Assembly: GCF_920984665.1 (NCBI RefSeq)
Contig: NZ_CAKLBP010000001.1
Location: 834,858 to 898,857, forward strand
DNA length: 64,000 nt
From: Pedobacter sp. Leaf170
Lineage (GTDB): Bacteria > Bacteroidota > Bacteroidia > Sphingobacteriales > Sphingobacteriaceae
Reading direction: 5' to 3'
Shown here: piece after piece, positions 18,398 to 28,353 of the stretch
Layout of the letters: each line of letters starts with the position of its first letter
Position numbering within the stretch: the first letter of the stretch is position 1
Notes under the pieces: generated by a model
Told to the model about the DNA's origin: nothing
The model's database searches: none
The model's input: only the letters and a program-made list of their open reading frames with translations
Position numbers and translations under genes: made by a program

Positions 18398-19578
18398 AAA
18401 TTGCTTTGGTAACAGAATATTTTTACCCACACAGTAAAGGTGGAACAGAAAAATATGTTTTGGAACTTAGCAAAAAATTAGTTATCGACAATAATGAAGT
18501 TGATATAATAACAATTGCCCCAAAAGACATAAGGAGCTATAATTACGAAGGCATAAATGTTCAGGTAATATCCAATGAAATTGATACAGATAAAGATGTA
18601 ATATCTGGTTTAAAACCGTCAAATAATTTAAATAACTTTTATAAAACATTGATAGAAGGAGAGTATGAACTTATTCACTTTCATTCTCTCACCACAGCAT
18701 TTAGTATACATCATATTGCAGTTGCTATCTCTCTTAATCGAATTATTTATTTTACAGCCCATGTACCTTCAGTTACTTGTATTCATGGAGATTTAATGTT
18801 GTATGGAAAGGAACCTTGCGATGGAGAAATTTCTAACAATAGATGCATGGCATGCTACGTAAGCAAAAAAGGTTTTACACCACCTTTTGCTCGAATAATA
18901 ACTAGTTTTGTTCAAGGTCTAAGTTATCCAAAATCTATCTCAACAATCGTTAAACAGAAACAAAAAAACGTTGAAAGCCTAAATAATTTGTGCGATAAGA
19001 TATTTATATTTACTTATTGGCAGAAGAGGATTTTTATAGCAAATGGTATTGATGAATCTAAATTGTTCATGATACAGCAATCTGAAATTACGGAAAATAC
19101 AAGTGCACTTATAACATCAGGAATAAAAAAATTAAGAAAAGCTAAAATAGCTTATGCAGGTAGGATTTGTTATGAAAAAGGAGTACACATTTTATTAGAA
19201 ACTTTTATTAATTTAAATGAACCTAACTTAGAGCTACACATCGCAGCTATAGTAGAAAATGTGGATGATCCTTACATTATTAAAATGCAAGATATATCAC
19301 AACCACAATCAAATGTTTTCTGGTCTTATAATCTAGATCAGCATGAAATTCAAGATTTTTACAGTAAGGTCGATTATCTCTGTATCCCTTCGATATGGTA
19401 TGAAACCGGACCATATGTACTCTACGAAGCTTTTAACTATAATTTGCCTGTAATTGCTAATAATTTAGGTGACATGGAAGTTTGGAAAGACAGAGGATAT
19501 AGTATAGAACTATATAATAATTCAAATGAGCTCTTATTAATATTAAAAAACATTACTTCACCAAATCAAAGTGAGTAG
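18394..19578 (+). CDS. GT4-family glycosyltransferase
   Basis: A 394-residue GT-B enzyme. YFYPHSKGGTEKYVLELSKKL (residues 9-29) is the glycine-rich acceptor-side loop of GT4. A cysteine-containing insert (CMACYVSKKGFTPP) lies near residue 150. IPSIWYETGPYVLYEAFNYN (about 328-347) carries the E-x7-E donor motif in the form ETGPYVLYE. It is translationally coupled to the GT2 gene upstream (ATGA) and overlaps the next gene by 8 nt. Very AT-rich. Donor and acceptor unknown. Confidence 0.88.
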   Translation: MKIALVTEYFYPHSKGGTEKYVLELSKKLVIDNNEVDIITIAPKDIRSYNYEGINVQVISNEIDTDKDVISGLKPSNNLNNFYKTLIEGEYELIHFHSLTTAFSIHHIAVAISLNRIIYFTAHVPSVTCIHGDLMLYGKEPCDGEISNNRCMACYVSKKGFTPPFARIITSFVQGLSYPKSISTIVKQKQKNVESLNNLCDKIFIFTYWQKRIFIANGIDESKLFMIQQSEITENTSALITSGIKKLRKAKIAYAGRICYEKGVHILLETFINLNEPNLELHIAAIVENVDDPYIIKMQDISQPQSNVFWSYNLDQHEIQDFYSKVDYLCIPSIWYETGPYVLYEAFNYNLPVIANNLGDMEVWKDRGYSIELYNNSNELLLILKNITSPNQSE

Positions 19579-20497
19579 TAAGAAGATTTTATTGATTATA
19601 CCGTATTTTGGTCCCTGGCCAGAATATTTAAATTTATACATTCAAAGCTGCTATTACAATAAGTGGTTAAATATCCTGTTTCTAACAGATAATGAAATTC
19701 CAAAAAAATATCCGCCTAATGTTAAATTTGTAGAAAGTAGCTTAAAGCAAATTTCAAATTTAATATGTGAAAAATTAAACATTCTGGACTATGAATTGCC
19801 AAACTCTTATAAGTTATGTGATTTTAAGCCCACCTATGGATTACTATTTCAGGAATATATAGTTGAATATGATTATTGGGCTTATGGAGATATTGACTTA
19901 ATCTACGGAGATTTAGAAAATAAAATATGTAATGAATTACAAAACAATTACGATTTCATTTCATTAAGAGCAGAAATTTTATCAGGTTCTTTTTGTTTAA
20001 TAAAAAATACTTTATATAACAATCATTTATTCAAAAAATTAGTGGATTTTAATGAGCTAATTATAAGTGACCAATATGAGGGAATTGATGAAACGAGGCA
20101 TAATTCAGCGATTTGGAATGGCTTACAAAAGATACAATTACCAAATTCTTCTTTCACGTATTTAATTACAAAAGAAAATGACGAGCTACGAATAAAAGCA
20201 TCCTTTAAAACACATATTTGTGAGAATCTTGATAGCCGGTCATATATCATTTTTGAAAATAATCAACTTTATTATCAAGGACAAACTTTAGGCTATTTCC
20301 ATTATGTAATGAATAAAAGAAAGGTTTACTTTAGCTATCCAAAGTGGGAAAATCTTCCTAAGAAATTCTATATTACCGATTGTGGTTTCTATAAATGCTT
20401 AGGATTTGCATATTTTTTCGGGCCAATTAAAAAAATCTTCAAAATTAGTGCTCATAATTTAAAAAAGACATTAAAGTATCTAGTTAAGAATAATTAA
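19571..20497 (+). CDS. DUF6625-like probable glycosyltransferase
   Basis: A 308-residue protein starting at GTG 19571. It opens ILLIIPYFGPWPEYLNLYIQ and contains YKLCDFKPTYGLLFQEYI followed by YDYWAYGDIDLIYGDL (about residues 98-113). This is an acidic D-x-D cluster in a setting I associate with the DUF6625 family of GT-A-like enzymes found in capsule loci. RHNSAIWNGL is also usual there. Function is inferred from the DxD and the company of glycosyltransferases. The product ends in a basic, aromatic tail, perhaps for membrane contact. Confidence 0.68.
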   Translation: MSSKKILLIIPYFGPWPEYLNLYIQSCYYNKWLNILFLTDNEIPKKYPPNVKFVESSLKQISNLICEKLNILDYELPNSYKLCDFKPTYGLLFQEYIVEYDYWAYGDIDLIYGDLENKICNELQNNYDFISLRAEILSGSFCLIKNTLYNNHLFKKLVDFNELIISDQYEGIDETRHNSAIWNGLQKIQLPNSSFTYLITKENDELRIKASFKTHICENLDSRSYIIFENNQLYYQGQTLGYFHYVMNKRKVYFSYPKWENLPKKFYITDCGFYKCLGFAYFFGPIKKIFKISAHNLKKTLKYLVKNN

Positions 20498-20514
20498 TTG
20501 AAGAAATTTTAAAT

Positions 20515-21552
20515 ATGAGCAAAGTCATTAATTTGTTTTACCAAGAACCAAACCCTGATAGATGGATTAAATACGACCGTTATCCAAGGCAGATAATTAG
20601 AAGAATTATTAGGGGGAAATTTAGACCAGGCGGTGTAATGATGGTTGCCTTGGAATTGATGAAAGGTTTAGATAAACTTAAAATTCCTTACAGATTTAAT
20701 GACTTTAAGTACGCTAAAATGCACCCCAATGAATTGGTAGGCGTTATAGGAAAATCACAATTAATATTTGAAAGAAAATTCAAAAATCCCATTCTATTCG
20801 GTGCAGGTGTTTTTTCTCATCCCGTAGATTGCCCTAATTTATTTGAAGAGTATCCAAATGTTAAAAGAGTATTAGTACCTGGTAACTGGATGAAAACAAT
20901 GTTTGAGCCTTATTACGGCGATAAGGTTATCTCCTGGCCTGTTGGTATAGATATGGATAAATGGAATCCAAATATTAAAAGCAAAAAGCCAAATATTGAT
21001 TTCTTAATTTATAACAAAATATTATGGGATAGAGCGGAGAAAGACCAATCTGTATTAGATCCAATATTAGATAGGTTAAAAGAAAAAAAATTCCGTTTCG
21101 AAACTATAAATTATGGAAATTATAAGCATGAAGATTTATTAAAAAAATTAAGTTATTGCAAAGCAGTAATTTTCTTGGGAGAGCATGAAACTCAAGGCTT
21201 GGCATATCAACAAATATTAGCAACGAACACACCTGTATTGGCTTGGGATAAAGGTGGGTTTTGGATTGATCCGGCATATTTTCCTGAAAGAGTAAAATTT
21301 CAACCTGTTTCTTCAGTTCCTTATTGGGACGACAGATGTGGTTTAAAATTTAAGTCGGTAGAAGAATTTGCGGAAATTCTTGAAATCTTTATCGAAAAGT
21401 TGAGGAATAAAAAATTTGCACCTCAAGAATTTATTTCTGAAAATTTAAGTTTAACAGGCTGTGCCCAGGAATATGTAAAAATTTATGAACAATGCTCTAA
21501 TGAATTATTAAATGACTCAGTCTATAATCTTAAAACAGACGATAAAACATAA
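20515..21552 (+). CDS. GT4-like glycosyltransferase
   Basis: A 345-residue protein with a two-lobe GT-B appearance. The N-terminal part contains RPGGVMMVALELMKGL, matching the GT4 glycine loop, and VLVPGNWMKTMFEPYYGDKV, where GT4 enzymes switch into the C-lobe. The C-lobe has FLGEHETQGLAYQQILATNT (about 222-241), an E-x7-E-like donor site in which the second acidic residue is replaced by Gln. That replacement makes the assignment less certain. ATG 20515 follows the previous gene by 17 bp. It is the last gene before a 147-bp AT-rich gap without features. Confidence 0.7.
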   Translation: MSKVINLFYQEPNPDRWIKYDRYPRQIIRRIIRGKFRPGGVMMVALELMKGLDKLKIPYRFNDFKYAKMHPNELVGVIGKSQLIFERKFKNPILFGAGVFSHPVDCPNLFEEYPNVKRVLVPGNWMKTMFEPYYGDKVISWPVGIDMDKWNPNIKSKKPNIDFLIYNKILWDRAEKDQSVLDPILDRLKEKKFRFETINYGNYKHEDLLKKLSYCKAVIFLGEHETQGLAYQQILATNTPVLAWDKGGFWIDPAYFPERVKFQPVSSVPYWDDRCGLKFKSVEEFAEILEIFIEKLRNKKFAPQEFISENLSLTGCAQEYVKIYEQCSNELLNDSVYNLKTDDKT

Positions 21553-21699
21553 CCAATTACAGGAAATTCTATAAATATTGATTATATGTAATTCCTTATC
21601 TACAAATCTGAATTAAAAACTTAATAACAATAGATTCATAACCAAATTAGAATATTTATATACTAATAAGTTGATTGTATTCTAAACGTGTAGATTAAA

Positions 21700-22902
21700 A
21701 TGTCTATAAAAAAAATAACATTAATTAGTAATAGTCACCTAGCATCAAATCCCAGATTAGTTAAAGAGGCGGAAGCACTTAGCGATGCTGGTTTTATTGT
21801 TAGCGTGATTTTCTTACAGCATATTGCTCAGTTCGAAGCCTATGATGAAGAGATTATTCTAAAGCTTGATAAGGTCAAATTCCATCCAATAAACTTTGGT
21901 AGCAAGGATATTTCATCGAGATATTTGAATTATAAAAGGTTGTGGCGTAAACTCTGGTTAAAGAACAATTTTAACAGAGAACTAAGTGAAAACCTATTCT
22001 TTACTGAATTTAAAAAAATAATTAAAGAGCATAATGCAGATTTATACATTGGTCACACTTTGCAAGCTTTACCTATAGTAGCATGGGCTGCTAAAAATAA
22101 TGGAACTAAGTTTGCATTCGATGCAGAGGATTATCATAGAAGGGAAACTTGTGATGGAATACAAAATAATCTTGCTGAAGCTATTGAAAATAAGTATTTA
22201 GAAGATGCTGAATACATAAGCACTGCAAGTAAATTCATAAGCGATGCTTATTTTAAGCACTTTGAATTTAAAAAGATTATCACAATAAATAATTTTTTTG
22301 AGTATGAAGATTTAAATCAACCGAAGGTAGCAAAAGACACTTCGCCTATTAAAATTGTATGGTTTTCTCAAACGATTGGCTTAAATAGAGGTTTAAAGGA
22401 ATTTATCGCTAAACTGGCACTATTAAACTCTGATTTATTTGAACTGCATTTAAGAGGGACAAGTGATGAATTTATTCGGGCACAATTACTTGATGAGGTT
22501 TCAGTAAGCTGGAAAAATAAAATACTATTTCATGACCAATGCTCTCCTAAAAAATTAAATTTATGGTTGCGAGGTTTTGACATCGGTTTAGCCCTAGAAA
22601 ACAAAATCCCCATTAATCGTGATATGTGCATTACCAATAAAATATTTCAATATTTTAGTGCAGGTCTGGCCATAATTGCAACACCAACCAAAGGACAAAA
22701 TTGGGTAACTGACAAGGCTAAAGATGCTTGTATTATGTTAGCCGATAACTCAGATTTAGGCGAACTAAAAAAATGGGCAGAAAATAAAGAAAAATTAGAA
22801 TATGCTAAGCGTGCTTCTAAAAATGCTGCAAAGGAAATTTTCAATTGGACAATTGAGAAGGAAAAGTTAATTGAAGTAATAAAACAAATTGAGATTGAAT
22901 AA
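21700..22902 (+). CDS. GT4-like glycosyltransferase
   Basis: A 400-residue GT-B protein. It opens ITLISNSHLASNPRLVKEAE, a form seen in bacterial GT4 relatives (the SNPRLVKEA motif). The second lobe has KIVWFSQTIGLNRGLKEFI and GLALENKIPINRDMCITNKI (about residues 292-311), followed by YFSAGLAIIATPTKG, the donor-site region. The E-x7-E motif is modified. A preceding AT-rich spacer (21553-21699) could contain a promoter, so this may begin a new transcription unit. Its end overlaps the next gene by 14 nt. Confidence 0.78.
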   Translation: MSIKKITLISNSHLASNPRLVKEAEALSDAGFIVSVIFLQHIAQFEAYDEEIILKLDKVKFHPINFGSKDISSRYLNYKRLWRKLWLKNNFNRELSENLFFTEFKKIIKEHNADLYIGHTLQALPIVAWAAKNNGTKFAFDAEDYHRRETCDGIQNNLAEAIENKYLEDAEYISTASKFISDAYFKHFEFKKIITINNFFEYEDLNQPKVAKDTSPIKIVWFSQTIGLNRGLKEFIAKLALLNSDLFELHLRGTSDEFIRAQLLDEVSVSWKNKILFHDQCSPKKLNLWLRGFDIGLALENKIPINRDMCITNKIFQYFSAGLAIIATPTKGQNWVTDKAKDACIMLADNSDLGELKKWAENKEKLEYAKRASKNAAKEIFNWTIEKEKLIEVIKQIEIE

Positions 22903-24181
22903 AGCTTCGGATATAAATATTGTAAAAAACGTCGTAAATCATTCTTCACCAAGTGTTGGCAAATTTAGTACAGAAACTTTAAAAGCCTATGAGGAAGCTG
23001 GGATTTTAAAGTATATGTTCACCACTTTGGTTGTTCATCCCGAAAATAAAACTGTTAAATCTTTTCTAAAAATATTTTCATTTATAAGAGTGAAATTAAA
23101 AAACAGGTATTTTTCAGAAATCCCGCAAAAAAAAATAAGGCTATATCCTTACAAAGAAATTCTTAGGTTACTGGCTGTAAAGTTCCTAAGCCTAACAGCT
23201 GCTGATACGATTTGGGAATGGACGGAATTGAGCTTCGATAAGTGGGTATCAAATAAGCTTGACAAAGAAGTAAAAATTGTTCACTGTTATGAACACGCTG
23301 CTCTTTTTACTTTTAATAGAGCTAAAGATTTTGGCTGTTTTAAAATTTTAGAGCAAGTAAGTCAACATCACTCCCATTACAAAAATATAGTTGAAAATCA
23401 GTTGAAACTATATCCTTCTCTGCGCTCTAAGTATATTGAGAAAATTTCATTTAAAAGCATAAAAAAAAGAAACGAAAGAAAAAATAAAGAATATGAATTG
23501 GCTGACCTAATTATTTGTAATTCCACATTCACGATGAAAACGTTAATTGATGCCGGAATTAACAGAAGCAAAATATTTAAAATTCCGCTAGCCTATCCTG
23601 AGACGAATCAGCAAAGTAAAAAAAATATCCTACCAGCTAGGTTCACATTTACCTGCATCGGGTCAATTAGTTTGACAAAAGGCACTCATATCTTGATAAA
23701 TGTGTGGAGAAAATATTTTTCTGATCTTACTAATGCTAAGCTAATTTTAGCTGGCACTGTTTCTTTGCCAAGAGAATACGTATCTAATTTACCTCCAAAT
23801 ATTGAATATAGAGGATTTGTGAATAAGGACCAGCTTAATGGGATTTATGGTGAATCTGACCTACTTGTTTTTCCAACCTTAGGAGATGGTTTTGGGATGG
23901 TTATTACAGAAGCCATGGCTAAAGGAGTACCTGTTTTGACGACTAATAATTCTGCTGGATATGATTTAATTGAAGATGATAAAGATGGGTTTATAATAGA
24001 TGCGGGTAATGAGGATGCACTCGCCCAAAAAATGCTTTGGATTCTAGAAAATAAATCTATTTTACCAAAAATGAGCGAATTAGTTATTCAAAAAGCAAAA
24101 AAATATCAGTGGTTGGATTATAGAAAGCTTTTAATCGAAGAAATTGAAACGAGATATTTGGAATTTATGTCCAAAATGTAA
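22889..24181 (+). CDS. GT4-family glycosyltransferase
   Basis: A 430-residue GT-B enzyme. Residues near 240 onward read TFTCIGSISLTKGTHILINV, the C-lobe entry. LLVFPTLGDGFGMVITEAMAKG (about 327-348) is a well-formed donor-site motif with E/D-G-F-G and the second E. The N-lobe contains HCYEHAALFTF. The TTG at 22889, inside the preceding gene, is the most likely start; TTG 22895 is also possible. Sugar specificity unknown. Confidence 0.88.
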   Translation: MRLNKASDINIVKNVVNHSSPSVGKFSTETLKAYEEAGILKYMFTTLVVHPENKTVKSFLKIFSFIRVKLKNRYFSEIPQKKIRLYPYKEILRLLAVKFLSLTAADTIWEWTELSFDKWVSNKLDKEVKIVHCYEHAALFTFNRAKDFGCFKILEQVSQHHSHYKNIVENQLKLYPSLRSKYIEKISFKSIKKRNERKNKEYELADLIICNSTFTMKTLIDAGINRSKIFKIPLAYPETNQQSKKNILPARFTFTCIGSISLTKGTHILINVWRKYFSDLTNAKLILAGTVSLPREYVSNLPPNIEYRGFVNKDQLNGIYGESDLLVFPTLGDGFGMVITEAMAKGVPVLTTNNSAGYDLIEDDKDGFIIDAGNEDALAQKMLWILENKSILPKMSELVIQKAKKYQWLDYRKLLIEEIETRYLEFMSKM

Positions 24182-24201
24182 GGCCTAGATAAAAATTAAA
24201 T

Positions 24202-25455
24202 TTGAAACGTGTATTAATCATTTCTCCATATTTCCCTCCTGACAATGCTGCTGATATGCAACGCGTAAGAATGAGTTTACCATATTTTGAAAGATTAGGA
24301 TGGAAGGCAGAAATTGTTTGCGTTGATGAGCAATATACAGATTTAAATAAAGAAAATCTTTTTAGGATTACTATCCCATCGAACATTAAAATACATAAAG
24401 TTAAGGCATTTCCAAAAAATGTTACAACTAAATTTGGCATTGGGAGTATTGCAATTCGCTCAATGTGGTATTTTAAGTTGAAGGTTGATCTGCTCTTAAA
24501 ACAAAACCATTATGATCTAATCTACTTTTCAACTACTCAATATCTGGTTTGTATTTTAGGTTCTTATTGGAAAAAAAAATTTAAAATTCCTTACATTATT
24601 GACTTGCAAGACCCTTGGCATACTGAATATTATCAAAATAAACCTAAAACCGAAAGACCAAAAAAATATTGGTTTTCTTACCGATTAAATAAATTTCTGG
24701 AACCAATGGCCATGAGAGAGGTATCTGGTATAATCGCTGTCTCACAAGGTTACATCGATGAAATTAAAGTTAGATATACTTCATTAAGTGAAGTCAAATC
24801 AAAAGTAATACCTTTTAGTGCGGAGCTCAAAGACTTTCAAATAGCAGACGAAGTAAATGATAAAGTTTATTTTACTGATGAAAAAAAAATAAAAATATTA
24901 TATGCCGGAGTTGTTGGAAATATTATGGTTGAGAGTATTACCAAAATGCTTACTGCATTTAAAGCTTTACCAACCGAATGGAAAGAAAATGTTGTTTTTT
25001 ACTTTCTAGGGACAAGTTACGCACCAAAGGGTACTGGAGTAAACTCTGTATTACCCATCGCTAAAAAATTAGGAGTAGATAAATCAGTTATTGAAGTTAC
25101 TAATAGACTAAGTTATTTTAATACTTTAAGACATTTAAGATTAAGCGATGGATTATTAATTGTTGGATCTGACGAGGTTAATTATATACCCTCGAAAATT
25201 TACACTTATATTTTAGCTAACAAACCTATCTTTTCCTTATTGAATTCTATGAGTCCAGGGAATCTTATTTTAACACAATATTCGACTGTATGTAAAGCAT
25301 ATTTAAAAGACAGCCAGCAACATATAAATGCTGAATTAAATAATTTTATCGATACGATAATGAACAACAGGATATCCTGTATAAACGAAATACGGTTTAC
25401 ACCTGAGATTATGGCAAAAGAACAAGTCGAGTTTTTTAATTCAGTTATATGTTAG
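24202..25455 (+). CDS. GT4-like glycosyltransferase
   Basis: A 417-residue GT-B protein. RVLIISPYFPPDNAADMQRV is the characteristic N-terminus of a WbuB-like GT4 subgroup, and IDLQDPWHTEYYQN is its conserved mid-N-lobe motif. KIKILYAGVVGNIMVESITK opens the C-lobe. DEVNYIPSKIYTYILANKPI (about 328-347) is the donor-site region, where the K-x-Y-x-Y form replaces the usual E-x7-E, as in this subgroup. TTG 24202 is the start. It overlaps the following methyltransferase by 7 nt. Confidence 0.82.
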   Translation: MKRVLIISPYFPPDNAADMQRVRMSLPYFERLGWKAEIVCVDEQYTDLNKENLFRITIPSNIKIHKVKAFPKNVTTKFGIGSIAIRSMWYFKLKVDLLLKQNHYDLIYFSTTQYLVCILGSYWKKKFKIPYIIDLQDPWHTEYYQNKPKTERPKKYWFSYRLNKFLEPMAMREVSGIIAVSQGYIDEIKVRYTSLSEVKSKVIPFSAELKDFQIADEVNDKVYFTDEKKIKILYAGVVGNIMVESITKMLTAFKALPTEWKENVVFYFLGTSYAPKGTGVNSVLPIAKKLGVDKSVIEVTNRLSYFNTLRHLRLSDGLLIVGSDEVNYIPSKIYTYILANKPIFSLLNSMSPGNLILTQYSTVCKAYLKDSQQHINAELNNFIDTIMNNRISCINEIRFTPEIMAKEQVEFFNSVIC

Positions 25456-26330
25456 GGGCACTAAAACGCACATTCATATTTATTCATGAGCATCCGCTAG
25501 CAAATAAACATCTTTTAAGAGCCTATATTAGATTTTTTTCCTGGCAATTTAAAAGTAGAATGAAAAAAGATTTGCAGCCAATTAATTTTTTGGATGATAC
25601 TTACTTTTTTGCTAAGAAAGGTTTGACAGGTATAACCGGAAATATTTACACCGGATTACATGAATTTAATGAGATGGGCTTTCTACTACATTTCCTACGC
25701 CCTGAGGATACATTTTTTGATGTGGGTGCAAACGTAGGCTCTTACACATTGTTAGCATCAGGTGTTTGCAAATCACGAACTGTTGCTTTTGAACCAGTTC
25801 CTCAAACTTTCGAAATATTAAAGCAAAATATCATCCTAAACAAACTGTATAATTTAGTAAAACTTATTAATAAAGGAGTTGGTAATGAAACTGGCAAACT
25901 GGATTTTGTTGCTAATGAAGACACTACAAATCATGTAGCTTCTGCAAAAGACTTAGACAAAATTTCTGTTGAGGTTATTAAACTTGATGATTATGCAAGC
26001 TTAAATCCCATTTTTATTAAAATTGATGTTGAGGGTTACGAAACAGAGGTACTAAACGGTGCAATTGATGTGCTTAAAAATTCTAATCTAAAGGCTATCG
26101 TCATTGAACTAAATGGAAGCGGAGAAAGATATGGCTATAAAGAGGAATTTATACATAAGAAATTGATTAGTAACTCTTTTTCACCTTACAGCTATAATCC
26201 ATTCAGCAGGATATTAAATAAACTTGAAACATTTGGCACATTTAACACAATTTACATTAGAGACATTGATTTTGTTTACGGTAGATTAAAAAGTGGTAAA
26301 AGCTTTAGTCTTTTCAATGAAACAATATAA
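25449..26330 (+). CDS. FkbM-family SAM-dependent methyltransferase
   Basis: A 293-residue methyltransferase. DTFFDVGANVGSYTLLAS (about residues 91-108) is the SAM-binding motif I with the D-V-G-A-N form diagnostic of FkbM. VAFEPVPQTFEILKQNI is motif II, and FIKIDVEGYETEVLNGA the conserved motif near the end of the fold. FkbM enzymes O-methylate sugars or polyketides, and here a glycan sugar is the likely target. A second FkbM gene follows after 11 bp, so two methylation steps are likely. ATG 25449 lies inside the preceding GT gene. Confidence 0.92.
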   Translation: MLGALKRTFIFIHEHPLANKHLLRAYIRFFSWQFKSRMKKDLQPINFLDDTYFFAKKGLTGITGNIYTGLHEFNEMGFLLHFLRPEDTFFDVGANVGSYTLLASGVCKSRTVAFEPVPQTFEILKQNIILNKLYNLVKLINKGVGNETGKLDFVANEDTTNHVASAKDLDKISVEVIKLDDYASLNPIFIKIDVEGYETEVLNGAIDVLKNSNLKAIVIELNGSGERYGYKEEFIHKKLISNSFSPYSYNPFSRILNKLETFGTFNTIYIRDIDFVYGRLKSGKSFSLFNETI

Positions 26331-26341
26331 TTCCCTAAGTT

Positions 26342-27178
26342 TTGCTTAACAAAATAATTTTATTCATCCTTCGAAGAAAACTATTCAAAGGTCAGTTCCG
26401 AATATTTTCATGGTTGTATGCAAACAAATTTTTAAGGGTAGTATCGAGAACAACTAAACCAATCATTGGTAATTTTAATATAATTGTAAACACAAAAAAC
26501 TACATAGATGCTTGCATTTATTACATGGGCGACTATGAACCTTACTTAAAAACTCAATTTAATAATTTAATTAAGCAAGGCGACATCGTTTTAGATGTTG
26601 GTGCTAACATTGGTTTTCATACAATGTACTTTGCAGAGTTGGTGGGCAAACAGGGGAAAGTATTCGCCTTTGAACCAATCCCTATTAATCACCATGCACT
26701 TCAAGAAAATTTGAAGCTAAACGACTTTTCTCAAATTATCACCGTAAACAAAGCTTTAGGAGATATCAACTCATCTTTAAACATTCATATCGATGAGAAT
26801 AAAACTAACCCGGGAGCATTTAATCTTTTAGAATCAGGAATAAAAAACACTGTTATTGAATGTGTTAAGGGTGATGATTTTTTAAAAACGAATGGAATTA
26901 CCAAAGTAGATTTTATAAAAATTGACGTGGAAGGCTATGAGTTAGAGGTTCTGAAAGGATTGATGGAATCCATTAAAAGCATGATGCCCATCATCATTTT
27001 TGAATATGATGATTTATACCAATCGAAGTTAAATACCAATTCAAAAAGCATCTTACATTTTTTAATAGGTCTTAATTATGGCTTATACAAAATAGATGGT
27101 TATGGAATAAGGTCTGATTTAAATATCGATGAAGCTTTATCTAGTTTAGAAGTTTTGGCTATTCCAAATAAGTACTAA
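26342..27178 (+). CDS. FkbM-family SAM-dependent methyltransferase
   Basis: A 278-residue methyltransferase with GDIVLDVGANIGFHTMYFAE (about residues 80-99), VFAFEPIPINHHALQENL and DFIKIDVEGYELEVLKGL, the three FkbM motifs. It is related to, but clearly diverged from, the preceding FkbM protein and has a different N-terminus, so it probably methylates another hydroxyl rather than being a recent duplicate. TTG 26342 is the start. A GT4 gene follows after 2 bp. Confidence 0.92.
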   Translation: MLNKIILFILRRKLFKGQFRIFSWLYANKFLRVVSRTTKPIIGNFNIIVNTKNYIDACIYYMGDYEPYLKTQFNNLIKQGDIVLDVGANIGFHTMYFAELVGKQGKVFAFEPIPINHHALQENLKLNDFSQIITVNKALGDINSSLNIHIDENKTNPGAFNLLESGIKNTVIECVKGDDFLKTNGITKVDFIKIDVEGYELEVLKGLMESIKSMMPIIIFEYDDLYQSKLNTNSKSILHFLIGLNYGLYKIDGYGIRSDLNIDEALSSLEVLAIPNKY

Positions 27179-27180
27179 TT

Positions 27181-28353
27181 TTGAAAAATCTAGCCATTAT
27201 CACAACCCACCCCATTCAATATTATGCACCAGCGTTTAAACTTTTGGCAAAACAATGTAATCTAAAAGTTTTTTATACGCTTGGTTCAGAGACTGAAAAT
27301 GGCTTGTTCGATAGTGGATTTAATCGAACCATAAAATGGGATATAGATTTACTTGATGGATACCAGTATGAGTTTTTGGAGAATACGGCTAAACAGCTAG
27401 GAACCCATCACTACAATGGAATTAAGAATCCTCAAATTATACAAAATATAAATACCTTTAATGCAGACGCACTATTAGTTTATGGCTGGGCTTATCATAG
27501 CCATCTAAAAGTTTTGCAATATTTTAAAGGAAAAGTTCCTGTATGGTTTAGGGGTGATAGTCATTTATTGGACGCAAAACCTTTATGGAAAAATTTAGCT
27601 AGAAAAGTTTTATTAACATGGGTTTACAGCCATGTCGACAAGCTATTTTACGTAGGTAAAGCAAATAAAGCCTATTTTAAAGAATTTGGACTAAAGGAAG
27701 AGCAACTAGTATTTGCGCCCCATGCTATAGACAATGCGAGATTCTCTATAGATAGAAAAGAGGAGGTCAATCTTTTGAGAAAAAGCTTAGCCCTAAATGA
27801 CGACGATATATTAATTCTATTTGCCGGAAAATTTGAAAGAAAGAAAAATCCAAAATTGTTACTGCAGGCTTTTTTAAATTTAAGGATTAATAATGCTCAT
27901 TTGTTGTTTGTAGGTAATGGGGAATTGGAAGAAAAGTTGAAAGCGGAGAAGGCCCATCGATACGCTCAGGATGACCATTATACAACTGTTCATTTTATGG
28001 ATTTTCAGAATCAGAGTTATATGCCAGTGGTTTATCAGGCTTGTGATTTATTTTGCTTACCCTCGCAAGGGCCTAATGAAACCTGGGGTTTGGCCGTAAA
28101 TGAAGCTATGGCTGCCGGGAGAGCTATTTTGGTATCAGATAAGGTGGGTTGCGCTACAGATTTAATTGAACCGAAAAAGACAGGTGATATTTTTCAATCT
28201 GCAAATCATTCAGATTTTATATCTAAATTATCGGCCTTGGTAAGCAACAAAACTCAACTTAAACAAATGGGCCTGCAAAGCAAGGCAAAAATTAAAGATT
28301 GGAATTTCGAACAGCAAATCAATCAAATACTAAGCGCACTTCATGCAATCTAA
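27181..28353 (+). CDS. GT4-family glycosyltransferase
   Basis: A 390-residue GT-B enzyme. The N-terminus ITTHPIQYYAPAFKLLAKQ is a known GT4 subgroup opening. VWFRGDSHLLDAKPLWKN is in the N-lobe, ILFAGKFERKKNPKLLLQAF opens the C-lobe, and LPSQGPNETWGLAVNEAMAAG (about 295-315) is the donor site with E-x-W-G-L-x-x-x-E. Start TTG 27181. Base composition is more even than in the preceding block, nearer to the 13-17 kb segment. It overlaps the polymerase-like gene by 11 nt. Confidence 0.9.
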   Translation: MKNLAIITTHPIQYYAPAFKLLAKQCNLKVFYTLGSETENGLFDSGFNRTIKWDIDLLDGYQYEFLENTAKQLGTHHYNGIKNPQIIQNINTFNADALLVYGWAYHSHLKVLQYFKGKVPVWFRGDSHLLDAKPLWKNLARKVLLTWVYSHVDKLFYVGKANKAYFKEFGLKEEQLVFAPHAIDNARFSIDRKEEVNLLRKSLALNDDDILILFAGKFERKKNPKLLLQAFLNLRINNAHLLFVGNGELEEKLKAEKAHRYAQDDHYTTVHFMDFQNQSYMPVVYQACDLFCLPSQGPNETWGLAVNEAMAAGRAILVSDKVGCATDLIEPKKTGDIFQSANHSDFISKLSALVSNKTQLKQMGLQSKAKIKDWNFEQQINQILSALHAI